From JACQAI01 sp035507915 (GTDB lineage: Bacteria > Pseudomonadota > Alphaproteobacteria > Elsterales > Elsteraceae): a stretch of 61,249 nucleotides of DNA. The notes below the pieces were generated by a model. The model saw only the letters and a program-made list of their open reading frames with translations, did no database searches and was not told the DNA's origin. Position 1 is the stretch's first letter, and each line of letters begins with the position of its first letter. The DNA is taken from NCBI GenBank assembly GCA_035507915.1, contig DATJNS010000019.1, positions 1-61,249 of the forward strand. The letters run 5' to 3'. Positions 9,499 to 16,649 of this stretch are shown here, one piece after another. The position numbers and the translations under genes are program-made.

Positions 9499-10767
9499 AT
9501 GGGCATGACGATGACCGAGAAGATTTTGGCCCGCGCCGGCAAGACCGCGCAGGTCAAGCCGGGCGACGTCGCCGTCGTCGAGGTCGAGACCGCGGTGCTG
9601 CTCGACATGTCGTTCCTGCCCGAGGGCTGGGTCGAGGTCCTCAAGGTCCACGATCCGAAGAAGGTCGCGGTGATCTACGATCACATGGTCCCGGCGCCGA
9701 CCATCCAGGCGGCGACCTGCCAGGTCATCGGCCGGGAGTTCGCGGCGAAGTTCGGCATCGAGCGGCTGCACGACGTCGGTCCCGACCAAGGTATCGCGCA
9801 CGCGGTGGTCGCCGATCGCGCCTACGCGCTGCCGGGCAGCGTCCTGGTCTGCGCCGACTCGCACACGTGCGCCGGCGGCGCGTTCAATTGCGCGGCGCGC
9901 GGGGTCGGCGGCCCCGACATGCTGTACGCGGTGACGACCGGCAAGGCGTGGTTCAAGGTCGGTGAGACGGTCCGCTACGACTTCACCGGCAAGCTCAAGC
10001 CGGGCGTCTCGGCCAAGGACATCTTCCTGACCATCGCCGGCACCCACGGCGCCCACGTGAATCAGAACGTCGAGTATGGCGGCCCGGGGATGTCGAGCCT
10101 GAGCATCAACGGCCGGCGCACGCTCGCGACCATGGGCACCGAACTGTCCGCCGACTTCGTGATCTTCGAGCCCGACGACCTGCTGACCGAGTACGTGCGT
10201 CAGCGCAACCCGGGGGCGGCGTTTCATCCGACCACGCCGGACGCTGACGCGACGTACGCGGTGCGCCGCACCATCGATCTCGGCAGCCTCGAGCCGCTGG
10301 TGGCGCTGCCCGACGCGGTGGTCAACAACTCGGTCAAGCTGAGCCAGGTGGCGGGGCAGAAGATCGACCAGGCCTTCATCGGCTCGTGCGCCAATGGCAC
10401 GCTCGACGACCTCGCGGTCGCCGCCAAGGTGGTGAAGGGCCGCAAGGTCGCCAAGGGCGTGCGCATGATCGTGACGCCGGGCACCCAGGCGACCTATCGT
10501 GCCGCACTCAAGGCCGGTTACATCGAGATCCTGCTCGAGGCGGGCGCGGTCGTCACGCCGGCGACCTGCGGCGCGTGCATCGGCGGCCACATGGGCGTGC
10601 TCGGACCCAACGAGATCTGCATCACGGCCAGCACGCGCAACTTCAAGGGCCGCATGGGCGATCCGTCGTCGCGCGTCTTCATGGGCTCGCCCGCGACGGT
10701 GGCGGCATCGGCGCTCGCCGGATCGATCACCAGCGCGGCCGAGTTCTTCGAGGGAGACGTCGGATGA
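9499..10767 (+). CDS. Aconitase-family dehydratase large subunit (3-isopropylmalate dehydratase LeuC-like)
   Basis: A 422-residue protein with the aconitase-superfamily [4Fe-4S] cysteines: one in FIGSCANG and two in TPATCGACIGG. The substrate-site segment CADSHTCAGGAFNCAARGVG is also conserved. Length and motifs fit the prokaryotic LeuC/homoaconitase/dimethylmalate dehydratase group. A GGAGGAG site eight bases before ATG 9499 fixes the start. The small subunit gene overlaps its stop by four bases. No leuA or leuB is nearby, so leucine biosynthesis is not established; a catabolic hydro-lyase is equally possible. Confidence 0.85.
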   Translation: MGMTMTEKILARAGKTAQVKPGDVAVVEVETAVLLDMSFLPEGWVEVLKVHDPKKVAVIYDHMVPAPTIQAATCQVIGREFAAKFGIERLHDVGPDQGIAHAVVADRAYALPGSVLVCADSHTCAGGAFNCAARGVGGPDMLYAVTTGKAWFKVGETVRYDFTGKLKPGVSAKDIFLTIAGTHGAHVNQNVEYGGPGMSSLSINGRRTLATMGTELSADFVIFEPDDLLTEYVRQRNPGAAFHPTTPDADATYAVRRTIDLGSLEPLVALPDAVVNNSVKLSQVAGQKIDQAFIGSCANGTLDDLAVAAKVVKGRKVAKGVRMIVTPGTQATYRAALKAGYIEILLEAGAVVTPATCGACIGGHMGVLGPNEICITASTRNFKGRMGDPSSRVFMGSPATVAASALAGSITSAAEFFEGDVG

Positions 10768-11294
10768 CCAGCGATCGCCGCAACGAGCAGCCGGTGCTCG
10801 CCAAGAAGGTCTGGAAGTTCGGCGACAACATCAACACCGACTTGATGCTGCCCGGACCATATCTCTACCGCTCGCCGGAGGAGCAGGCGCGCGCCGTGTT
10901 CATGAACAATCGGCCGGGCTGGGTCGACGCGATGAAGCAGGGCGACGCCATCATCGGCGGTTTCAACTACGGCATGGGATCGTCCCGTCCGGCGGCGCGC
11001 AGCCTGCGCATGTGCGGCGTCGGTTTCCTGCTCGCCGAAGCGCTCAACGGCCTGTTCTTCCGCAACTCGGTCAATTACGGCCTGCTGGCGTTCGAGTGCC
11101 CCGGCGTGTCGAAGGCCTTCGAGGAGGGCGACGAGGCCGAGCTGTCGATCGAGCGCTGGGAGGCGCGCAATCCACGCACCGGCCAGACGCTGGCCGTGAC
11201 CCCGGTGCCCGACATGCTGTTGTCGATCATGCGCGGCGGCGGCGTGCTGCCGCTCCTCGAGGCGCAGGGCCTGATCCGGCGCCACAAGGCGTAG
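10764..11294 (+). CDS. Aconitase-family dehydratase small subunit (LeuD-like)
   Basis: A 176-residue swivel-domain subunit. Motifs include VWKFGDNINTDLMLPGPYLY at the start, GFNYGMGSSRPAARSLRMCG (the conserved G-S-S-R active-site loop) and LFFRNSVNYGLL. The ATGA overlap with the large-subunit stop indicates translational coupling, as expected for a heterodimer. Function follows the large subunit: isomerisation or dehydration of a 2- or 3-hydroxy dicarboxylate, substrate unproven. Confidence 0.85.
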   Translation: MTSDRRNEQPVLAKKVWKFGDNINTDLMLPGPYLYRSPEEQARAVFMNNRPGWVDAMKQGDAIIGGFNYGMGSSRPAARSLRMCGVGFLLAEALNGLFFRNSVNYGLLAFECPGVSKAFEEGDEAELSIERWEARNPRTGQTLAVTPVPDMLLSIMRGGGVLPLLEAQGLIRRHKA

Positions 11295-11317
11295 GTCGGG
11301 CTTTCGCTTGGGGAGAT

Positions 11318-11340
11318 CGTCATCCCCGCGCAGGCCGGCG
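11318..11340. repeat. Remnant of a dispersed intergenic repeat (GTCATCCCCGCG type)
   Basis: The stretch CGTCATCCCCGCGCAGG lies in the 60-base gap between the LeuD-like gene and the MBL hydrolase. It resembles one half of a short repeat common between genes in several proteobacteria, whose mirror arm usually reads CCGCGGGGATGACG-like. Only one arm is visible here. The call rests on resemblance only. Confidence 0.3.
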
Positions 11341-11354
11341 TGACGAGATCCTGA

Positions 11355-12176
11355 TTAAAGCGGAATCACCATGCCCTCGCGGGCGACGAAGGCGTGGTCC
11401 CACACGTGGCGCGCATCGTCGTCGACGCGGTCCATGAAGTCGTCCATGTGATCCGGGTCGTGATGGAAGACGGCGAGACGCTGCGCGCCGGCGGCGCGGC
11501 AGAGGCGGACGCCCTCCTGCCAGGTCGAATGTCCCCAGCCCACCTTCTTGGGGAACTCGTCGTCGGTGTAGGTGCTGTCGTAGACCACCAGGTCGGCGCC
11601 GCGGATCAGATTGAGGACGTTCTGGTCGGGCTTGCCGGGGACATGCTCCGTGTCGGTGACGTAGCACATCGCCTTGCCTTGGGCCTCGAGGCGGTAGGCG
11701 GTCGCGCCGTTCGGATGGTTGAGCGGTGCCGTGCGCACCGTGACGTCGGTGCCCAGCGGGAAACTCTCGCCGGCCTTGAAGTCGAGGAACCGCGTCGCGC
11801 CGCCCATGTCGGCGAGCTTCACGGGGAACACGGGGTCGCGCATCGCGACTTCGAAGATCTCGCGCACGCCGCCATTGTCGCTCAGGTGCCCCGCCATGAT
11901 GGTCAGCGCGAAGCTGCCGACCCACGCCGGCGCGAAGAACGGAAAGCCGATGATGTGGTCGGTGTGGGAGTGGGACAGCAGCAGGGTGGCCGACTTGACC
12001 CCGCGCTTCATCAGGTTCTTGCCGAGCATGAACAGCCCGGTACCGGCGTCGAGCACCACCGTCGTGTTCGGGGTCTCAAACGTCACGCAGCTGGTGTTAC
12101 CACCATATTTCATGTGGTGCAGCGTCGCGCAGGGGAAGCTGCCACGCACCCCCCAGAAGGTGACCTCGACCGTCAT
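11355..12176 (-). CDS. MBL-fold metallo-hydrolase
   Basis: A 273-residue metallo-beta-lactamase-fold protein. The metal-binding motif is LLLSHSHTDHIIGFP (residues about 66-80). Further ligands are a histidine in TAPLNHPNGA and an Asp in VTDTEHVPGK, with a late FHHDPDH. The N terminus TFWGVRGSFPC and the strand KYGGNTSCV are typical of a subgroup related to RNase Z/PQQB-like phosphodiesterases. This subgroup often includes cyclic-nucleotide or lipid phosphodiesterases, but nothing here fixes the substrate. It is divergent from kynU across a long AT-rich spacer. Confidence 0.85.
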   Translation of the reverse strand: MTVEVTFWGVRGSFPCATLHHMKYGGNTSCVTFETPNTTVVLDAGTGLFMLGKNLMKRGVKSATLLLSHSHTDHIIGFPFFAPAWVGSFALTIMAGHLSDNGGVREIFEVAMRDPVFPVKLADMGGATRFLDFKAGESFPLGTDVTVRTAPLNHPNGATAYRLEAQGKAMCYVTDTEHVPGKPDQNVLNLIRGADLVVYDSTYTDDEFPKKVGWGHSTWQEGVRLCRAAGAQRLAVFHHDPDHMDDFMDRVDDDARHVWDHAFVAREGMVIPL

Positions 12177-12553
12177 GTATCAGCCGCAACCCATCCTGCG
12201 CCGGCCTCCCGCACATTATACAAATAACATATTATTTAAAAGGTTTTGAACGTTGATCTTCGATTGGTATCGGGACGTCGGGAGCTTCGGCAGTCCTTGA
12301 TAGGTACCGGACGATTGGCATCCACTTAACATCTGGCCTCGCACAGACCAGTGCAAGTGCCCAAGCGGACCAGGTTGAGCGGCTACAGATGCCTATGTGG
12401 TCGTCATTTCGAGGTAGAGACAATTTTCTATACTTTTTTGATTAACTAGAACCTTTGGGCAACCGTGGCGCAATTGCCGTGGGCCGGGGTGGCAGCCCGG
12501 TTTAACGTGATCGCCGGCTTTAACCTTGTCGAGTGGAGAGCGCGACCGCCGCC
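12177..12553. other. AT-rich divergent intergenic region, MBL hydrolase / kynU
   Basis: 377 bases without a convincing gene. The left part (about 12215-12250) is strikingly AT-rich for this genome (CATATTATTTAAAAGG). The right part has a TATACT hexamer at 12429-12434 followed by TTTTTTGATTAACTAG, possibly a -10 region for kynU, although no good -35 is spaced correctly. A 63-codon minus-strand ORF inside (12232-12423) has no recognisable sequence and is not called. The region probably holds both promoters and a regulator site. Confidence 0.5.
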
Positions 12554-13816
12554 ATGCGCACGGCCCCGACCTCATCCGACGCCGCGGGCGATCGGCGGAC
12601 CTGCCAGGGCCTCGACGCCGCCGATCCGCTCGGCTGCTTCCGTGACCGCTTCGACCTGCCGCCGGGGCTCGTCTATCTCGATGGCAATTCGCTCGGTGCG
12701 CTGCCGCGCGCGACCGCTGCCCGGTTGGCCGACGTGGTCGAGCGCGAATGGGGCCGCGATTTGATCACCAGCTGGAACCGGCACGGTTGGATCGACCTGC
12801 CGACGCGCGTCGGCGACAAGATCGCCCGCCTGATCGGCGCCGCACCGGGCGAGGTCGTCGTCGCCGATTCGACCTCGGTCAACCTCTTCAAGCTGCTCGA
12901 TGCGGCGCTCGCGCTCGCGCCGGAGCGGCCGAACGTGCTGTCGGACACCGGCAACTTCCCGACCGATCTCTACATCGCCCAGGGCGTCGTCGGCGCACGG
13001 GGCGACGGACGCGTGCTCAAGCTGGTCGACGAAACGGCGCTGATCGAGGCGATCGACCCCGCCACCGCGGTCGTGATGGTGACCCAGGTCAACTACCGCA
13101 GCGGGCGGTTGCACGATCTGGCCGCGGTCACCGCCGCGGCCCGCCGGGCCGGCGCCCTGATGCTATGGGACCTCTCGCACTCGGCCGGCGCGTTGCCGAT
13201 CGATCTCGACGGCGTGGGCGCCGATCTGGCGGTCGGATGCGGCTACAAATATCTCAATGGCGGTCCGGGTGCGCCTGCCTTTCTGTATGTCGCGCAGCGT
13301 CACCAGGAGCGTATCCGGCCGTGTCTGTCGGGCTGGATGGGCCATGCGGCTCCCTTCGCATTCGATCTCGATTACCGACCGGCCGCCGGCATTGCGCGCA
13401 ATTTGTGCGGCACGCCGAGCGTCATCGGTCTGGCGGCGCTCGAGGTCGGGGTCGACCTGATGCTGGAGGCCGATCTCGCTCAGGTGCGCGCCAAGTCCAT
13501 GGCGCTCGGCGAGCGCTTCGTCGCCCTGGTCGAGGCGCGCTGTCCCGGCATGTTCGAGCTCGCCAGCCCGCGCGATCCGTCGGCGCGCGGCAGCCAGCTC
13601 TGCCTGCGCCATCCGGAAGGCTACGCGATCGTACAGGCGCTGATCGCCCGCGGCGTGATCGCCGACTTCCGCGCGCCCGACATCCTGCGTTTCGGCTTCG
13701 CGCCGCTCTACGTGCGCCACGTCGACGTCTGGGACGCGGTCGACCGGCTCGTCGAGGTGATGCGCACGCGCGCCTGGGACGCGCCCGAATTCCGGACACG
13801 CGCCACGGTCACGTGA
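12554..13816 (+). CDS. kynU: Kynureninase
   Basis: A 420-residue PLP enzyme that cleaves L-kynurenine (or 3-hydroxykynurenine) to anthranilate plus alanine. Family signatures are VYLDGNSLGALP at the N terminus, LWDLSHSAGALPIDL with the PLP-binding Asp, and GCGYKYLNGGPGAP with the Schiff-base lysine. The C-terminal region LRFGFAPLYVRHVDVW is conserved. ATG 12554 is preferred; a GTG at 12533 is in frame. kynA lies 0.5 kb beyond its end on the opposite strand. The formamidase kynB is not in this window. Confidence 0.93.
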   Translation: MRTAPTSSDAAGDRRTCQGLDAADPLGCFRDRFDLPPGLVYLDGNSLGALPRATAARLADVVEREWGRDLITSWNRHGWIDLPTRVGDKIARLIGAAPGEVVVADSTSVNLFKLLDAALALAPERPNVLSDTGNFPTDLYIAQGVVGARGDGRVLKLVDETALIEAIDPATAVVMVTQVNYRSGRLHDLAAVTAAARRAGALMLWDLSHSAGALPIDLDGVGADLAVGCGYKYLNGGPGAPAFLYVAQRHQERIRPCLSGWMGHAAPFAFDLDYRPAAGIARNLCGTPSVIGLAALEVGVDLMLEADLAQVRAKSMALGERFVALVEARCPGMFELASPRDPSARGSQLCLRHPEGYAIVQALIARGVIADFRAPDILRFGFAPLYVRHVDVWDAVDRLVEVMRTRAWDAPEFRTRATVT

Positions 13817-13852
13817 GATCATGGTGCCCCATCGGCTTCCACCAACGAACGG

Positions 13853-14308
13853 ATGCGATCAATGATGCGATGGCTTGCGGTTGTGGGACTGCTCCAAGTC
13901 GTGGCGACCGGCGCGCTGGCGGCGGAGCCCATGTGCACGGACACGCGTGCGGCCGACGCGCTGCCGATGCGCGAGAGCGACTTCGAGCTCTATCGTAGCG
14001 AACGCAATCTCGACCTGCTCGCCTCGCTGACCGATCCCTTCAGCCAGGCGATCGCGAAGGCGAACGACCACAAGCCCGCCGATCCCGCCGGCCTGCCGAG
14101 CAGCGCGACCTTCTCGAGCAGCTACCCGAACGCGCTGCACCAGATCCTCGGCACCTTGCTCAAGCAGCGCGCGCAGCTTGCCGAGCAGCAGGTCGCGATC
14201 GCCAAGCTGCATCGCCGCTACAAGGAGGTGCGCGCGGCGCAGGCCGACTTCGAGGCGGCGCGCCAGGAGTTCTGCCACTACATGGCGACCACCAGCTTCG
14301 TGCGCTGA
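13853..14308 (+). CDS. Hypothetical exported protein, coiled-coil C-terminal half
   Basis: A 151-residue protein with a clear Sec signal (MMRWLAVVGLLQVVATGALA, cleavage near AAEP). The mature protein has two cysteines, an acidic/basic middle and a heptad-like helical segment, QLAEQQVAIAKLHRRYKEVR, running toward the C terminus. ATG codons at 13853 and 13862 are both possible starts, with no strong ribosome-binding site. I do not recognise the family. It sits between kynU and the convergent kynA, 36 bases after kynU, so it may ride on the kynU transcript. Confidence 0.65.
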   Translation: MRSMMRWLAVVGLLQVVATGALAAEPMCTDTRAADALPMRESDFELYRSERNLDLLASLTDPFSQAIAKANDHKPADPAGLPSSATFSSSYPNALHQILGTLLKQRAQLAEQQVAIAKLHRRYKEVRAAQADFEAARQEFCHYMATTSFVR

Positions 14309-14338
14309 GCCGGCCAGCTCCAACCGTCTGCCGACGCG

Positions 14339-15193
14339 CTACAGCGCGGTCCGCAGGTCCCACAGCTCGGGGAAGAACGGCCGGCCGACCGCCTGCTTCA
14401 AGTAGCCGACCCCTGCGGTACCGCCGGTGCCCGGCTTGAAGCCGATGATGCGCTGCACCGTCATCATGTGGCGGAAGCGCCAGACCTGGAACGAGTCCTC
14501 GACGTCGACCAGCTCCTCGGCGAGCTCGTAGAGGTCCCAGTATTTCGCGGTGTCACGGTAGACCGCGGTCCAGGCGGCCTGCACCGACGGGTGGCTGGAA
14601 TAGGGCAGGGTGAGGTCGCGCTCGAGATGCGCGCGCTCGATCGCGAACCCGCGGCGCGCCAGGAGGCGGATCGCCTCGTCATAGAGGCTCGGGCCGGTCA
14701 GCGTGCGCGTGAGCTCGGCGTGGATGTCCGGCCGGTGCTCGTGCGGCGCCAGGGTCGCGGCGTCCTTGGCGCCGAGCAGGAACTCGATGATGCGATACTG
14801 GTAGGACTGGAACCCCGACGCATGACCGAGCTTGTGGCGGAACGCCAGATATTCGGCCGGCGTCAGGGTCGACAGCACGTCCCACGATTGGATCATCTGG
14901 TTCTGGATCCGACTCACCCGCGCGCTCATCTTGAAGGCGCGGCCGAGCGCGTCGTCGCGGAGCGCCGCGCAGGCCGCCCTCAGCTCGTGGATCACCAGCT
15001 TCATCCACAGCTCGGAAGCCTGGTGGATGACGATGAAGAGCATCTCGTCGTGCGAGTCCGAGACCGGCACCTGCTGGGCAAGCAGGTGATCGAGCCTCAG
15101 ATAGTCGCCATAGCTCATCGCCGACGTGAAGTCGGTGTGGGCGCCGCTGGGCGGCGCGACGATATCGCGGCTCGGCTTGTCGGAGGCGCTCAT
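14339..15193 (-). CDS. kynA: Tryptophan 2,3-dioxygenase
   Basis: A 284-residue haem dioxygenase that opens the indole ring of L-tryptophan to N-formylkynurenine, the first step of the kynurenine route. Diagnostic segments are MSYGDYLRLDHLLAQQ, HDEMLFIVIHQASELWMKL (distal histidine region), HKLGHASGFQSYQYRIIEF, and FRHMMTVQRIIGFKPGTGGT, which holds the proximal haem histidine and the GTGGT loop. Length matches the bacterial enzyme. It is divergent from the TrpB2-like gene over 86 bases and convergent with the kynU side. Confidence 0.95.
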   Translation of the reverse strand: MSASDKPSRDIVAPPSGAHTDFTSAMSYGDYLRLDHLLAQQVPVSDSHDEMLFIVIHQASELWMKLVIHELRAACAALRDDALGRAFKMSARVSRIQNQMIQSWDVLSTLTPAEYLAFRHKLGHASGFQSYQYRIIEFLLGAKDAATLAPHEHRPDIHAELTRTLTGPSLYDEAIRLLARRGFAIERAHLERDLTLPYSSHPSVQAAWTAVYRDTAKYWDLYELAEELVDVEDSFQVWRFRHMMTVQRIIGFKPGTGGTAGVGYLKQAVGRPFFPELWDLRTAL

Positions 15194-15279
15194 TTGCGCC
15201 TAGTCTACGCGCGGCAGTGGACGAAGCAAACGACTGCAAGCCGTTGGGTTTGCGCCGGAAACTTCGGCGGAGGGAGACG

Positions 15280-16647
15280 ATGACGGAGTCGGTGAAGTAC
15301 CTGCTCAGCGAGGACCGCATGCCGCGGGCCTGGTACAACATCGCGGCCGATCTGCCGACGCCGTTGCCGCCCGTGCTGCATCCCGGAACCGGCAAGCCGA
15401 TCGGACCCGCCGACCTCGCGCCGATCTTCCCGATGGAGGTGATCAAGCAGGAGGTCTCGACCGAGCGCCACATCGACATCCCGAAGCCGGTGCGCGACAT
15501 CTATCGTCAATGGCGGCCGTCGCCGCTCTACCGTGCGCGCCGTCTCGAGAAGGCGCTCGGGACCCCGGCCAAGATCTACTACAAGTACGAAGGCGTCAGC
15601 CCGGCCGGCAGCCACAAGCCCAACACCTCGGTCGCGCAGGCCTTCTACAACAAGGCCGAGGGCGTGAAGCGGCACACCACCGAGACCGGCGCCGGCCAGT
15701 GGGGCTCCAGCCTCGCGTTCGCCGGCGCGTTGTTCGGCCTCGAGGTCGAGGTCTTCATGGTCAAGGTGAGCTTCCAGCAGAAGCCGTATCGCCGCGCCCT
15801 GATGGAGACCTACGGCGCGCGCTGCGTCGCCAGCCCGTCGGAGGAGACCGCGGCGGGCCGCGCCGTGCTCAAGGATCATCCGAACTCGACCGGCAGCCTC
15901 GGTATCGCGATCTCGGAGGCCGTCGAGGTGGCCGCGCAACGCGACGACACGAAATATTCGCTGGGCAGCGTGCTCAACCACGTGCTGTTGCACCAGACCG
16001 TGGTCGGCCAGGAGGCGATGCTGCAGCTCGAGGAGGCCGGAGACGATCCCGACGTGATCGTCGGCTGCACCGGTGGCGGCAGCAACTTCGGCGGCATCGC
16101 GTTCCCGTTCCTCGGCGCGCAGCTGCGCGGCGGCAGGAAGCGGCGCATCGTCGCGACCGAGCCGTCGGCCTGCCCGAGCCTGACCAAGGGCAAGTACGCC
16201 TACGATTTCGGCGATACCGGGCACCTGACGCCGCTGGTGAAGATGCACACGCTAGGCTCGGCGTTCGTGCCGCCCGGCTTCCATGCCGGCGGCCTGCGCT
16301 ACCACGGCATGGCACCGCTGGTCAGCCACCTCAAGGAGCTCGGCCTGATCGAGGCGCGCGCCTACGAGCAGACCGAGGTGTTCGAGGCCGGCGTGCAGTT
16401 CGCGCGCGTCGAGGGCATCCTGCCGGCGCCGGAGGCCAACCATGCGGTCAAGGGCGCGCTCGACGAAGCGCTGCGCTGCAAGCGCGAGGGCAAGGCCGAG
16501 ACCATCCTCTTCAACCTGTGCGGCCACGGCCACTTCGACATGCAGGCTTACATGGACTACTTCAGCGGCAAGCTGAAGGACATCCCCTACGACGAGCGCG
16601 AGTTGAAGCGCAGCCTCGAAGGCCTGCCGCAGGTCGCCGCCGAATAA
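15280..16647 (+). CDS. trpB2: TrpB-like PLP-dependent enzyme (tryptophan synthase beta chain, TrpB2 type)
   Basis: A 455-residue TrpB2-type protein, longer than classical TrpB. The PLP lysine lies in SPAGSHKPNTS. The glycine-rich phosphate loop is CTGGGSNFGG, and ETGAGQWGSS corresponds to the TrpB catalytic segment. TrpB2 proteins can condense indole with serine without TrpA; some act as salvage enzymes or use other nucleophiles. The start at 15280 follows a strong GGAGGGAGA site. It shares an 86-base divergent spacer with kynA, linking it physically to tryptophan breakdown. No trpA is adjacent. Confidence 0.88.
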   Translation: MTESVKYLLSEDRMPRAWYNIAADLPTPLPPVLHPGTGKPIGPADLAPIFPMEVIKQEVSTERHIDIPKPVRDIYRQWRPSPLYRARRLEKALGTPAKIYYKYEGVSPAGSHKPNTSVAQAFYNKAEGVKRHTTETGAGQWGSSLAFAGALFGLEVEVFMVKVSFQQKPYRRALMETYGARCVASPSEETAAGRAVLKDHPNSTGSLGIAISEAVEVAAQRDDTKYSLGSVLNHVLLHQTVVGQEAMLQLEEAGDDPDVIVGCTGGGSNFGGIAFPFLGAQLRGGRKRRIVATEPSACPSLTKGKYAYDFGDTGHLTPLVKMHTLGSAFVPPGFHAGGLRYHGMAPLVSHLKELGLIEARAYEQTEVFEAGVQFARVEGILPAPEANHAVKGALDEALRCKREGKAETILFNLCGHGHFDMQAYMDYFSGKLKDIPYDERELKRSLEGLPQVAAE

Positions 16648-16649
16648 GC

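Noticed and set aside
12232..12423. A 63-codon minus-strand ORF in the AT-rich spacer
   Set aside because: No ribosome-binding site, no recognisable sequence, and its composition differs from neighbouring genes; better read as regulatory DNA.
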